Assembly: GCA_013398615.1 (NCBI GenBank)
Contig: VZSR01001685.1
Coordinates: 35,139,907-35,203,906 of the forward strand
DNA length: 64,000 bases
Origin: Brachypodius melanocephalos
Lineage: Eukaryota; Chordata; Aves; Passeriformes; Pycnonotidae
Direction of reading: 5' to 3'
The position numbers and the translations under genes were made by a program. Below are positions 36,401 to 51,080 of the stretch, in pieces. Below the pieces are notes generated by a model. That model saw nothing but the letters and a program-made list of their open reading frames with translations, ran no database searches and had not been told where the DNA came from. Within the stretch, counting starts at the first letter, position 1. Every line of letters starts with the position of its first letter.

Positions 36401-39400
36401 CCCAGTGCCCCACCCTGCTCTGAAGAGGCAGCCTGGGAATTTAACTCCTTCAAATCAGTGCCTAAATCTAATGGTTAAGTGTTAATTCCTCACTGTTAGA
36501 TTGCAAAACTTAAAAGTTGTTGTTCCCAAAGGCAGATAGTCACTTGCATAAATTCTTACTTATGTCCTGTATTTTTCTCTTCTAACTATTTCCTGAATAG
36601 TTTCTTTGCAGAGACTTCAGGCGATGTGTTTGTTCCCAGTCTGTGGCTTTATTAATTCATTCTTTTACTTTTGATTTGATAATTTATTTCTTTTGGGGAA
36701 AACAACAACTAAACAAGCTGATTAAAGGGAGAATAGAGCTGGCAAGGTAGGAGGTTGGTAGAATTACACAGGAGACAGAAGCAGGCTTCTAGAGAAGCAC
36801 AGAAAGGAATATTAAGACACCACATCTTCAGGCTGTGGACAATACTACTTCACACAACCTAGAGATCTCATACTCTGCCTTGGAGGAACTGACTTGTATG
36901 AGTTCATTCTATTGCTTAGATGGGTTTGAAAACACCCAAAGTCCTGACAATTATTGCAGCAGACAGGGGTCAGTGGGCAGTTATTCTGCTCCCTGCTACA
37001 ATGCTTTTCTCCTATTCTTAAGAAGAGCTGGCATTGACTGCTTAGTCCCAGTAGGGCCCGTGATCCTACCATCAGCAAGATGCCCCAAGAGAGAACAAGT
37101 CAGTGTGTAGGATAGCAGGCTGGGGAGCGAGCTTCCAGAAGGCAAGGAGATATGATCCCTAACAGAAATGAGCATCAGCAGCAGCAAAGCTGACTGCCAG
37201 TATGATTAATTTGGTCAAAAATAGAAGAAACACACAATTACAGCAAAGAAACTGTAGTTAAATTAATACTTTCCAACTTGAACGCATAATGTCTTAGCCA
37301 CAGGATGTTATTTGAATACAGGCAGAAAATTATATTGAAAAGGCAGAAGTGGCAAGGTAATGCTTCAGTTAGATAATGGTATAACACCCCAAAATACAAA
37401 ATCTTGCCTTATAGCAATAAATGTTTTGTTCATGTGTGTGGCCTAAGTTGAAATACCAGTTTCTGTGATCACAGCTCCAGTGAGTTCTTTGTAAATATTG
37501 GAATTAGCTGCAGCCATTTATATATAGGTACACTGGAAAAAAGACAGCTCCAGTATTTCATGGCTGTGTAAATTGCTGCAGATTATTTTTACAGTGTTGT
37601 GTAATTATTCTCTGTAGTCTAAGCTTACATTATAGAAAAAAATTCTGAGCAATCTGGGTTATGGTTGCAAAAGAACCAGTGCAGTGAAACTGGAGTGTAA
37701 AGTGCTGCAATGATATTTGCCCCATCCAAAGGGAGTTGAAACAATAGCCCAGAGGGAAGTGTGAAAGGACCCATTCTTCTAACGGGAGCGCTAAACTGGA
37801 AGTCTGCTGACAATTTAAGTGTCAACATCAGCTACTTCACGGCGGATCATTTGAGCAGAAACACCGGGCTAATGCTCCTATTTGTCATCCTCAATTTGCA
37901 CTTATTGTATAGCAGTTCCTGGGGTGAAGAGGAGAATCAGAAACGATTGTCAAAGGTTGCTAAGCTGAGGAAAGCTCTCCCATTCCTCACCCTTCTTCAC
38001 AGAGTCACCTCTGCCCCAGCTCAATATAGGAAGCAAAGAGGTTGATGCTCCCCTAGCCTGGAGAAATTTTCTTCGGTAGCCAAAAGCTCCAGTGGTCCCT
38101 ACCAGCCTGCCAACAACCTTTGCAGTATGGTTCTCTGTTAACAAAAATGCCCGCATTGGTAGAAGATTGAAAAGTAGTGTAAGGGGAGTGGGAGGAGAGG
38201 AGCAGCCCAAAATATCTCTTGGGGACAGTTGCTGTTGTTTTGCTTCATTCTTGTTGGTTCACTGCCTAAAATACAAATGTGACTGTGGTTTTCTCTTGCA
38301 TAAGAAACTATTGGAACAGGTTTTCTGTAATGCTGTCTACATGGAACCCTTGTTGAATTGCTTTTGAAGTTGATCTAACAGTGACAGATAGTTGTTCCAC
38401 AGTTGGGTCCAGACATACCCACTCTGTCTAAATATGCCAGGGGCTCCTGTGGCATCCTTTATTTATTAAAGATCTCTGAATGTCTTGCATATAAAACTGC
38501 TATTCAGTTATTCAGAATAATTTATCTTTTCTTTATATTGTAAGCCAGCCCTATTAAAATATTAAAGAATATTTTAAAAACTATTTCAGCTCAGTTACTA
38601 CCCTCCATTAGGAAGAACAACTATGTGCCAAAGTCCCTATACTTGTGCATTTCTATTTTCAGGCTAAAAGTGATGTTGAGGTGTTTGACATAAAGGTTTT
38701 AAGTCCTTGGGACTGGATCCTAAAGTATCCTGAGGAATGTTCTGTGAAGTGGAAGCAGAAGATGGGACCTGTAGGATGTTTTAACTGAGAACATTAATCC
38801 CAGTGTTACACAGCTCTGCTGAAAGTTTGTTCCCAAAGTCGAGTTCCATTGGAGGGTGCTTCAAATCAAGGGTGTCCTCTGCCAGCTGGGACAGCTAAAT
38901 AGATTACAGCTGCTTCAAAAGCATGGAATTATAAGGCATTTTCAGTGGGTACTGTAATACATTAGCAAGGTCACATCACTGGGGATATGTGCAGAATGCT
39001 CCATGTACAAATCTCTGCTTGTGTATTTTTGGTTGTTGTCTTTGTTGTACTGTGGGAAAACTGGGGTAGCTCAAACAATACCTCAAGAAAAGCATCTTCA
39101 GAAAGGAGACCTGATTTGCTGTTGCTGGATCTATCTGTTTTTACACCTGGGCAAAGGCAACAGATGTGCAGATTTGTGTCTGTCCGTGGTGGCTGACCAC
39201 ATCAATATCAGCACAGGACTGTTTCTCCATGTGAGTAGCACCTCACTCCCTTGGAGCAGCACACAGCACAAGGTAGAACCTGTGAAGATGGAGCAGACGC
39301 TGCTTGAGTTGGCTTGCTGAAAAATCTCAAGGCTGGTTAAACAGAGTAATCTGTAAGGCAGCAGTATTTGACTGTTCTCATTCTATTCCCAGCCATTTTT

Positions 39401-41563
39401 GTGTAGAAGAGAACGGACTTCACAGCCTGGGAGATTACATCCACCTTCTCCAGTGCTTTCCATCAAGTTCTTAACACCTTGGGTTACTTCTGAACCATGG
39501 AGATGCAAGAGACTGTTTTGAGTGTTAATTGCATGGCTTCCCTCACTTGGATGCTGCATTTCTATCTGATATTTTTGGGCCAAGCATTGGTTGCTGTTAA
39601 CAATAGATAATGTTCCTCTGTTTGGTCACAAGGATTTGGAGACTGCCATGGATGCTTTGTCAGCTTCAGGTTCAGATGATTTGGGACAGTGACTGATCTG
39701 TGTGTCTCCCTGAACTCTGGCTCATTTGGCATTGGGACCTCATGAACCAACAGAGTAGGCAGTTTCCTACCCCTGGTTGCTTTAGCCTCTGGAAGCCATC
39801 CATGAAGAGCTTGACCTGGTGCCCCTCATATGGGATACTCAATGCATTTGGGTGTCTGAAGAGGAAACCAGAGGGCTTTTCATGTTTGCTTGCCCACGCC
39901 CCATCACTTCTCTGAGCTTACACTTTGCCACTGTGGATGAGCCCCTCTCAGCTGAGAGGAGTCCCTGTCCTTGACTACTGGGCTCTGGTCACAGTTTCTG
40001 AGACTTCCTAAGACAGAATATTAAAGAGTCAATGCTTTCCTTCTCTGCCAGATAGGAAAACAGCCCTTTGTTCAGGGTACTTAGGTGTTCCACTGTGAGG
40101 ATAGAGCCCAGGTGATGGGAAGTTCAGTGCTGGGATGGGTGGTTCCAGCTGGGTGGTACAGGAGAGAGTTGAAGCCCTTGCTTTTAGCTGCTCCTCAGAG
40201 GACCTGGCTGCTAGTGCCAGATGAGTGACCAACAGTACTGAACTTGAGCAGGGTGAGCAGATGTGTTTCTGAGTTAAATGTCTACAAGCAGACTTTTGCT
40301 GGGTCACTATGTATAAGGCTGTACCTGTGAGCTGGGGATTTGCCTGGAGCAGGTTGCAGGCAAGGAACACTGTGTAATGGACAGTGCAGGACAATTTGTG
40401 GAAGATGTGTACCAACAGTTAGTTGGTTTTTTACAAGCAGATTTCATCTCCCTTCCCCCAGCAGCTTTACAAGACCATGGTGCAAGTATGTACTTCTTCA
40501 TATGCTAGCAATTACAGTCCTTTGGAAAGTTGCTTTCCATCTTGAAGTCTACAAATGTACAAAAATTAGAAGTCTTGGAATCAAGATGTACATTACAGAC
40601 CTTGGAGAAGGCTTCTGTCCTTCATTTCTGCATGGTGGATCAGTGAGAGATTTGTAGACTTTGGACATTTTAATTTTTGCCTTTTAGACCCTACCAATGT
40701 AGGCTTAATCCTGATCCTTTTAAAATCAAAATCAAAGTTCCCACTAACTTCAAAAGAGACAGCCTTAGCTTTCAAATATGCTAAAGAATAATTTTAAGCA
40801 AACAAACCCAAAATGGATAAGAAGTTCATTTTCTCTCTATTAGGCATGCGACTTATTTTCTCCAAATGTAAATTTTACCTGGAGAACTAAGCAGTGATGT
40901 GGTTTTTATTATTTCTTTAGGAGGAGGCTGCAGTACCCAAAGTATATTCCATACATACTTCTTCATTTAGGAGCCAAACAGAGCTATGTAAAGTGAGCGG
41001 CTTGTTTACAGTAGGCCCTTATGTCTTGCTATCAAATTAGTGGCAAATCAGGACTGTAGTAAACAGAGGTCAAAGATCAAACCCACAATTTCACATAAAA
41101 TTCCAGACCATGTACACAAAATTTAAAATGCAAAATCTTCAAATCACAAGACCATCAACTGCTCTTAAAACTAATCAAAAGCAGGATAGGGACTGAAGGA
41201 AATGAAATTTAAACGTGATTTTAATCCAACTTTTAATGGAACAGCTACATCATGGGTATCTTTTAACCATGACAGCTGGTTCCATGCTACTTATTACATA
41301 CCATGAAACAAGGTTTTGGTACATCTCTCTGGCTATTCATACATGCTGTTTTGTTTCTTTTTCTCCGATTTGAAATAAAGATTAAAATATATACAGAAGT
41401 GTTACCACCTAAGATTTTTCAGTGGTTCTGTTCCTGCTAAAACCTATGGTCGTTTTGCATTACTTTTTTTTTTTTAGTATGTTGTTTCTCTGTGTTCAGA
41501 ATAGAGAATGACAAGATGCCGTGTGCTCCATTTTGTGACTGTGTCTGAACACAGTCAGGTGCC

Positions 41564-41593
41564 TTGGCTGGTGGTCCCTTGGCTGATGGTCCC
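41564..41593. repeat. 15-base tandem duplication
   Basis: TTGGCTGGTGGTCCC is followed immediately by TTGGCTGATGGTCCC, one mismatch apart. Confidence 0.9.
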
Positions 41594-44397
41594 TTCCTTA
41601 TCTGGATGAGTCCCACAGGAATTCCAGGACCACGCCAGTCCCATACCCATGTGTTAGAGTAATCTCCAGTCTGAAGTGGTCTGGGAGGAATTCTTTTCTG
41701 CAACCCAGCAAAGGGAAAGCAAGGATGCCGACTCCTTAAAACAGAAACGTATTTGTTTAATGAAGATTGTGTTGCTGAATGCCACCAGATGTCAGCATAC
41801 ACTACATGATTAAAAGCAAGTGTCTAAGACCTCTGAGAAGTGAGCAGTAAAAAAAATGCTGTCTGTCTCATGGAAACGATGAACCAGAGTAGCTTTGCTG
41901 GGGGAAGAATTATGGCAGGGATTAGCTGGAAGAAATTGCCTGTGAGGTTTTGCTCAAGTTTCTGCTCACTTCTTCTGTCCTTGGGATGTGCCCATCTGCT
42001 CTGCCTTCAACCCTTCTCCCCATCCAGAGATATGTGAGAGGCCTGGATTTGCACTGTCCTCAAGCTATAGCTCCATGGGGTTTCCTAGTATGGACTCAAA
42101 GACCTGCATCTTCCTCAAATCCAGGACAAGAGGGGAGAGGGGAATTGCTAAGGGTCCAGAGCCCTGCTTTTCATGTATGTCATTATGGAAGATACACCTT
42201 GAGCCCAAATACTGCAGCAGTGTCTGCTGTGGCTATGAATGAACATGAGAGCTCACCAAGGATGTATGCACAGAGAGTTTTTTGATGAATTATGGAAAAA
42301 ATATGAACAGCAGGAAAATTGTGATGCAATTTTTTTATTCCCTGACATACTCTTTCCCGCTCTGGAAAATGCCAGAGGGCCCCAGCTCTTCTTTAGATGA
42401 CCCAGTTTAATATCTGCTCAAATGAAGTTTTCTACTTTAATATAGGTATCAGAGGGTTGTATTTTCTCCTACTGAAATCAGTGACACAGCTCTTCACAGT
42501 AAGGTAACCTGCAGCAAGGCCTCTTCCCTGCTTATATTACCTGTCTTATGGCAGGGCCCGTACTGCAACCAAACACTCCCAGTCCACATCCTGATGGCTT
42601 CATGATCTAAGTTCTATACACACATCCACACCTTCTTGTGTGTATGTTTTCCTCCTCCTCCAGTTATATGCACCATTTCAAATAGCCAAAGCAAGAGGGC
42701 CCCTTCAACACTGCTTTCCCTAATCAACACGTAAAGTGCTGAAACAATTATTCTGCCACTGTAAGTTCTGACCTAAGTCTGTCATTGTCCACACACATCC
42801 CAAGAAGTCACAAAACATTTATCTATTAGGGAGTCCAAATAAGAAAGTCAAAACCCAAGGGACAACTGAGCAAAGTAACATTCCTTTGGTACTGTGAGTC
42901 AAAAAGCTATACATCCAAGTTTCCCAAAACCTGTCCTCTTTTTCTGTCTTGGAGTTTTAATTTAGTTTTGAGGATTTCACTATGTTTGGCTGACTTTCTG
43001 GGTGTACAGCAGCTTTAGCTGAAGGTCCAGTGCAACAGCTCCAAGTGCACTGGCATCCCTCCAGATTTCACAGCCGTGACTACTGTGCTGCAGCAGATAA
43101 ATTCTGCTGGAGGCACGTGCCGTTGTCACCACACACCAACATAGCAGAAATGATGCTTTGAGGCAACTTCAGAGGTTGCAAATTCATAGAGAAGACACAA
43201 AAAGCACAGTGCTTCTGGACACTATCAACGCCATTGCCTGCATGTATTCAGCTGCTTTGCTCCAGCTCAGCAGATCTGGTGTTTCCCAGAAGCACCAGAT
43301 GTCCACACCAGAGGCGTGTGCATGCAGATGGTCTGTGCAGCAAGCTCACTGCACGTGTGTGTGCAGTAACATCACTGAAAATCATGCAATCCAAGGGCAA
43401 AAATCCATCAGTTCTTTCCGTTTCATCCATGGCATGAGTTGGATCAGTCTGAGGATGGTCCTGCTTGAATGGATTGAGTCTCAAAAGAAGGGCATGTCCT
43501 TCCTACAGCTTATCTAAGTGGCCTAGTGGTAAGGGTAGGGGACAAGTAGTTGAGAGATTGCCTGGAGAGTGCCCGAGTGCCTGTTTAACCTGGCTCTATC
43601 TACAGTTTAGGAAATCCCCCCTCTTTGAAGGGAATAAGGCAGGCACCTTGTTTCAAATCAGTGGAATATCCTTAAACAGGATTTGGGTGCCTACGTGCCT
43701 TTGAGGAGCTGACCTGTGCCTCAGAAACCTTATTCCACTGAATAGCCCACTGACTTCAGAGGAAGGAAACTGCATATTATAAAATCTGTATTCCAAAACC
43801 ACACTGAAACCAGCCCTGGAGCCAGATACTTTATGTATTACAGCCTTGACAACGCTTACATATGGTGGCAGTGAACTGAAACAGAGTACGATAAGGTCTG
43901 ATCTGGATTGAATCTGTTCTAAAAAAATACTGATTTAAAAATAAAAATTATGGTATTTTGGTAAATCCATAAAATCCCTGCAATATTAAACATAAAAAGT
44001 AAATAACCTGAGGCAACCTGTGGGATAACTGGACTGAGAACACACTGGTTTCTTCCCTCCAAGAAATAAATTGTTAACATGAATATCACATATGTCTGTG
44101 AGTGTGTGAGTGTGCTGGGAGCAGGGGAAGAGCTGAAATATGTTTAATAACCAGTCAATTGATATCACAAACCTTGTATATACACAATATTCCTTGTTAA
44201 AATATTTGAAGAATTGGAAGCAAGCTTTCTTCACATTACAAAGGACAAAACCTTTATATGCCTTTGCATTTTAAATTAAGATCCAAGAGGTTTATTTCCT
44301 TAGGAGTTCTGTTTTCATAAATGTACCATTTTGTGTTCTAAGAGCAGATAAGATACCCTGATTATAAACTAGCTTTTATAAATACCAAAGATCAAAG

Positions 44398-44525
44398 TTT
44401 TTTTTTTTTTTTTGGGGGGGGGGTTGGGTTTTTTGTTTTTTGTTTTTTTTGTTTTTTTTTTTTTTTTCTTTTTTTTTTTTGTTTTGTTTTGGGTTTTTTG
44501 GTTTTTTTGGTTTTGTTGGTTTTTT
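44398..44525. repeat. T-rich low-complexity tract with a G10 run
   Basis: A run of 16 T (44398-44413), then 10 G (44414-44423), then about 100 bases of T runs broken by single or paired G. The minus-strand frame across it reads as a lysine-rich string and is an artefact of composition. Confidence 0.95.
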
Positions 44526-47500
44526 GTATAACTACAGAAATACTCACTGTGGTGTTTTGGAAATGCTGCTTTCATTCTTGTAAAACCATCCAAGCAAGCA
44601 AAGGACATACAGATCTTCAGAGATGCAGATAAAATTCGGGATTATTTCCACAGAACAACAGTAAATAATAATAAATCAAGAACATGGTGATAGAATTCTT
44701 TTGCAGGAAACATCTTCATTGAGGTATATTGACACAGATGTTTCCTGAAAGAGCAAGCAGAGATCCCTGAAGCATTTGCTGCAGAAATGCAGATGTTTGC
44801 TTTGGTGAGGAATACTATGGCCATGAAAGTAAACAGGATTTCACAAGAGTGTGTCCTGGGGGTGTATTACATTTTCTTCATGCAAATGATGGATTTTAAA
44901 TACTTCATTGAAGAGGAATCTTACCTTGTTAGTGGAGAAAAATTCTTTTGACTGTCATGTGGGTTATTTTTTAGACGTAGATCATTTTGTTAGAATATAT
45001 ATTCAAGAAAATAGAATAGAAATAAGATGTATGTGTAGAAAATACCTCCATAAGGGATGTTTCACGAGTTTTACCTTTCTTTAGAGTAAGTATTTATTTC
45101 TTGCCAGCAATTTGGTTCCTCGTAGAGAGTCTGCAGAATATTCCTTTCTGTATTTATGATAATTTTTATAATATTATAATAATTTTGATAGATTTCTTAA
45201 AAACCTCTGGCTGAATGACACTATTCCTTTTTCAACTTAAACATGAGGAACTGATCTTTCTTTTGAAAATACCTTTTTTTATTATTAGAAAGCCATTTGT
45301 GATGCAGAGTTTACAGACTGTTTATGATAGTTTTGAACATGATGGAAAGGGAAAAAAGAGCAATTGAAATTGAAATCAAGCTATACCGGGCAAGGAAACC
45401 TATTATATAAGGGAAAGATTTACAGGATTTCAATCAAGAGTGGCTTATGTGTGTAGCACATGGAGAGGTTTTGGTGTTGCGGATGCTCCAATTTTTCATC
45501 CTTTGCACATGTGGAATAAATGGATTCCACCCAAATCTTGAGCCTGCAAGGTTTTCCTTTGCCTTGTAATATAATCTGCTAAGTGGAATAGGTTTTGTGA
45601 GTTTCTCCTAAAGGTTGGTGATCAAATCCCAGATGCATGTGTGGGTGGGGAGAGACCATTTTCAGTCCATAGTAGAACAGGCTTTTTCAACTATTAGTAG
45701 AGTTTCATGCAGAAACCTACTCATCTCTTTATAAATCAAACGCAGCAATTCCTGTTATTTTAATAAGCACAACATGGAGTGTGCACAGATACCTCCACTT
45801 ATTGCCATGGTTATATAGATCAGGTTTGTATCCGCTAGTTTGCTAGCTCAGGACATGCATAACAGCAATGCATGACAGAAACCGTGGAGATTGGCTTTAT
45901 AAATAGCTCAAATCCGCACAGAAACTGAAAGCCAGGGGGAGTTTGTGTCTTTGACATTTTGAGGAGGTTTTATTTTTTCCTTTTTCCCTACAGGGTGATT
46001 TTAATTCTCCAAGAAATAGTGTTTTGGAGTTTGCAGGGTATAACAGGTTTTCCATAACTTTTTACATTGGATGCATCTGTGTTTATCATCTCTGTAAAGT
46101 CTTGTCCCAGCTCCTCGTCTTTTCTATTTTTATGCCATCTGTCAGGATGAATCTTTTGTATGTATACATCCCTCTGTCCTGGGATATGGGAATGGCAAAG
46201 TAGAGATTATGCCCTTAAGCCTGAACATGGCTTCTGAGCCATACTTTATATATTACAGCATTATATGTAATCCCATCCTTCTGAGATAGCTTTTTTTTTA
46301 GCCTATATAGCTCTTGAGGCTGCTAATTTTGAAAATCCAAGTGTAGACAAAGACTAATGAAGAGAAGAAGGAAAAAACCAATTCTAATTGCTAGTGAAAA
46401 GCATTGCATGGTTAGACAAGAAAACCCAGTGGCCAGGCAGGCACCAAGTCAGCGTCACAAGCCCTTCCTAGTCAAAATACGGATGTACGTCCCTGGTGGC
46501 AAGAGGGAAGGGGATTTGGGACACACCGTCTTTCAGCTGGGATTGCTGCATGGCAGGTTCTGCTGCAGCCTGCTGGGGAGGCTGCCTGGTGTGCTGCAGA
46601 GCTGCAGGGTGCAGGGATGGGATTCGGGGCACAGCCTGCTGGGTGGGATCTCATTGGATTTGTAGCACTGCACAAACCTTCAGGTCCAAGTGGTCTAAAA
46701 TAACCTTGAGCTATTTTTGTCTTGCATGTCCCCAGATGTGGATTTCCTACCATTAGCACTCATAGCAGTGGTAAAGCTGCTTGTAAAATAGATTTTTTTC
46801 AATCATGCTTTTTTGTTTGTTTTTAAAATTAAACCTAATAAAAAGCAGACCTCAGCCTCAGGTTTCCAAATGAACATTTAAAAACTGGCCAGGAAAAAAC
46901 ATCTTCCCACAAAAAAGAGAAAGAATAATGAAGAAAAATAAATATCTAATTTGAAAAATGCCAAAGGAAAACATATTTACCAGGCATTTTATCTTTTGTA
47001 GGTCACCCATCAGTCTCAGGTATGGGTTGCAAGTGTTCCCTGTGTTAGTGGTTTTAAAGAGCATGTTGCAAGTATCAAGCTTTTGCAATAAATTAGTTCA
47101 TTAGTGACAGTTGATCAATTATGTGTTGTCTGCAGTTGTAATCCTCATATTTTCAAGAATGAAAGGGGCACTTGGTGTTTGTTATTGTTAAAAATTTGCA
47201 TTCTGGCAACACCGATTAGGACTCCACTGTATAAACACGGCAAAATGATAATTCTTTTCCCTAATAATGATTTTCACGTGAAGCCCGAGAGCAACTTCTT
47301 TTTGCTCTGAGCAGTTTAATTCAATGCTGCAAGGCATTGAAAGCAGCTATTTCAGAATCATGTGAGCTCTCTGTGTGCAGTCTCATTATAAGCAGTTTTT
47401 TGTCTAGGATTCCCCATGTGTAGCACACTGTCTCGTGATGCATGCTTATTCTCCAGCACATGCTGATGCTGCTGAACTGTCAGAGAGAAATTCCTTCCTT

Positions 47501-50500
47501 TGCAAATGTAGTTTTGTCTTTGAAGTGGTTCACTGTGAGCTGCTTCTCAGTAAAATTCTGTGTGATAATCACCACAAGAGAATTGAAAGGAAGGTGTTTT
47601 TAAATTAAGCAGAGAAAGCTCCCAAAGGGGTGGCTCAAGTACTGTAGCCCTGCAAGACCTAAACTCTTACTCACAGTTTATGCCTCCTCTTTATCCAGTG
47701 GAGAATAATCATAGACAAAAACTTTGAATTTACTCGAGGTTTCATACGCAAAGATTTTAGAACAGGAGTGATTTTGCTTGTTTTGAGACTGTTAAAAAAG
47801 AAAGCATGATCTACTTCTTTACAGGCTGTTAAAATCAAAAGCAAAACCACTGACCAACCAAAAAGCTTGTTGGCACTTGGAGCTAGGAAGCAGAGCATGC
47901 CTGCACCATGTCATTGGAATGATGCTGAGGCTGAGGCTCAGCCCTGTCCTGGCTGCAGCGCCCGTGGCAGCTGAGTCACCCACTGCCCAAGGAGCTCCAA
48001 ACCAGAGCAGCACCAGCCCAGCCCCAGGACTCTTGGCCTCCCCACAGCTGTCTCACAGGCCTTGTTTATGGCAGGAAGTTACACTGTGGTAGTAGTCACC
48101 AGGAGTCTCGAGCAACATGTTCTAACATGATGTAATTTCCCAGTGAAAACTATCCCATTAATGTCTCGTTCCAGTTTCAGGACCAACAAACAACATTCAT
48201 GTTGGGCTCAGTTCTAAGTATTGCAAGAGTGTCCAAAGATGCCAGTGCAAGGAATGTGCAAGCTCTTTTCTCACATGCTTCAAATTCAATTTGATGCAAC
48301 TGTAAAATGCCAGGTGAGATTTCACATCTGTTCTGCATCTGCATTAATTATGGCAGCTTTAAATGGATTCCATTAAGCCAGTGCACTTGTCAGATTCAAG
48401 GTTGCAGCCTGCCTTTCCGGGGGCAGCTGTGATTGCTGTCCTCCCCTCTGTAAGCACCCAAGGCAATGTAGGCATCCCTGTCCTCCCAAACAGGCAAGCC
48501 CAAATCCTACTGTATGACTTAAGACAGTTAAAATTGCTGGCCTGAGCCAATCCCCAGGTTAGGCTCCAAAACACATTCACCTACATCCCCAAGAGCAAGC
48601 CACAGGGATGAAGAACATGAACAGGTGCTGCATCTTTTCCTTCAGCACAGCTGATCCTAAATAGGATGTCTGTTCCTGCAGAGGATGAGAAACTCACACT
48701 AAATACCTCCAAGGGTGAGCAAAGCAAGGGAGAGCAGAGATCTTAGCAGCAATCTTCACCTAGGTAGTGTAGACACTTACACTCTCACAGCTCTGAGTTA
48801 CTTTATGATTTATAAGGTGCACACCAACAAATACTGACATTCCCCCAGCTCTTTAGCTGACCAGTGTGCTTAATGATTTTCCACAGGCAAAAGCAGATAC
48901 TTCAAAATCACTAGACCTCAGCTTTACAAAAAAAAAAAAATAGAACATTTACATGGACAAAGAATCAGCTAAGGATGGTGTGGTGAGGGACAGAGAAGCA
49001 AAACAGGGAAGCATGGAAGGAACATTGAAAGTTACCCAGATGTACTCAGCATCTTGCCATGTGGGTGCATTGTGCAAGAGGAAAAAGATATTATGGCAAT
49101 AACAGTAATAACACTTTGCAACTGGTATGGTCTAAGGTTAAAGCAAGAATTGACCTCACCCTGTCCACAGGGAGACTATCTGATCTGCTTGGTCTCATTT
49201 GTGATTTTTTCCCCCTTACATAAAATTTAATTGACTGCAACTGATTTAGACCTGAACGAATAAAAGCCAAAGCTGTTGCAATTACTTACTCCTCAAAAGA
49301 AAAAGGAGAATCTAGAGTTAAGATCCTGGTTTAGGATGTTTTTCTCTCTCTCCTAGGTGATTGATAGGAAGCCCACATTTTGTGTCAGAACAATAAAATA
49401 GCAATTGTCACAGTAATATAGCAATAAATATTTGTAGAACTGAGCCTTTTCATAAACCCCTTCCAAGCTAGGTGGCTCACTGAACACATTCTCAGCACAT
49501 AAGAGATTAATTTATCCTTCCTTTTTATTTTAGAGAAGCAAAGGCACTACAGCCTGAAGTCCGTACCTCTAGAGACAGCATGGTCTTGGAATACAACCAT
49601 GATTTCAGCTGAAGGATTTAGGAAACATAAATTCCACAGCATTTGGTACCACTTGACTCCTACACTTGAATTTCTCACATTTTGCAGCTAGGAGGGGCAC
49701 TGTATTTGTGTTTATGGTGGAAACACAGAAAACCTGGACCCAGAAAGGGATGCTATAAGAAAGGCTGGTGGCTGTATTTCAGCACTGTTCCACACACAAC
49801 TGCAAGTAAAATGTATTCCCTTTATCTCTTATATGAATCCAGTGTCTCTTTCCCCAGCTACAAGCATCACTGCAGCCTTGTGGGCCTTGCCTGATGCCCT
49901 GAGCTCCCCCCTGCAGTGCTCACTGGCAGTGAGGAAAGCCCGGGTGTCCCCATCACCTGCAGTGCTGCTGAGCAGGGCTGTGGGTTCCACAGCCTCAGGT
50001 GGTGTTTCTCTCCAATCCACTTGGATACTTCAGAGCTGACAGCAATGATCTCTCTTCAGCTGGTGTCAGCAGGAAGAGAAGGTAAATACACACGCAGTGA
50101 AAATCATCTGTCTGCAAAACCTTAAGTGCTTGAATTAGATCTAAACACTTCTGCACAGGAAAGAGTTTCCTCTGCAAACAGTGTCTCTCTTCAGGCAGCA
50201 AATGCTGGTTTAACACCAGCATGTCTGACCACACAGCCACAGTTCATTTATATCAGCCAGCAATATTGTCATGAACCTGGTTCTCCCTAGGGGCAGCTGA
50301 TCATCTTTACGGGACTAATAATGTAATCAAAGCCAGAGAAATTAATAGAAGGAAAAATAATGCCCCTATTTTGTCATTAAAGCATAATGACAAAGTAAAA
50401 ATGTGCCACTGCTTGAAAAATAGATGGATTTAATACTGAGATTCTTCTGAGGTTTGATGGAAGTTTTATTTTAATCAAGAGCCATCCTTGGAAAAGCAGG

Positions 50501-50940
50501 CATTATTTGCTGAGTGGCTCTAAATGGCATATTAATATTGACACATTTAGCTTGTTTGCAGAATTGCCACCAATTTCTTACAGGTTGCAAAGAAGACAGA
50601 AGCAACCCATGTCCCACTGATCTCCTTAGACATCATTTAAACTGGATGGCTGCTGGAGGTTGCAGTGCCCAAGAACAAGCATGCACACCAAAGACAGCAA
50701 AAGCTGCCTCTGAGTCAAAACAGTGAATTTGTATTTATTTTCTTTTATTGCTTATTCATTTACTAAGAGAGAGAACATTTGTCACTTGCTCAGTTTTTCC
50801 AGCACCGTCTCTCCCTTTCTCTCTGCCGGTCTGCGTAGGACACACACGCTATCTCCTACACCCACTTAACTCCCAAGGTCTCTGAAATGCCTACGCCCTT
50901 TACATCCACTGTTATGTTTTGGGGTTTTTTTTAAACTCTA

Positions 50941-51080
50941 GCAGATGCAGAGCCCCACCACACAAACTGGGGGAGGCAGAGGACACCCAGTCCCCGGGGA
51001 GCGGAGGGAGCCGCAGGCAGAGCATCCCGCTCTGCAGAGAAAGCCTCCCGTGTCTCCCTCCCGCTGCTCTAAAAGCTGTT
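50941..51080. promoter_or_regulatory. Small CpG-enriched, GC-rich block
   Basis: Between AT-rich flanks, this stretch is GC-rich with clustered CpGs (CCCCGGGGAGCGGAGG, GAGCCGCAGG, CATCCCGCTC, CTCCCGTGTC, CTCCCGCTGC). A GC-rich tail continues to about 51380. It could be a distal promoter or enhancer; no gene start is recognisable next to it. Confidence 0.3.

Larger units (their letters stand above)
36401..50940. other. Intergenic sequence upstream of NIPAL2
   Basis: About 14.5 kb of mostly AT-rich DNA in which I recognise no protein-coding exon, RNA gene or transposon. It includes a 15-base tandem duplication at 41564-41593, the T/G tract at 44398-44525 and an A13 run at 48928-48940. Open frames of 100-135 codons here look like chance frames, with no family motifs. 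Confidence 0.6.

Noticed and set aside
43513..43560. GGCCTAGTGGTAAGG, which looks like a tRNA A-box
   Set aside because: No matching B-box (GGTTCGAATCC-like) or cloverleaf arms at the right distance.
44369..44608. Lysine-rich minus-strand frame
   Set aside because: It is the translation of a T/G low-complexity tract.
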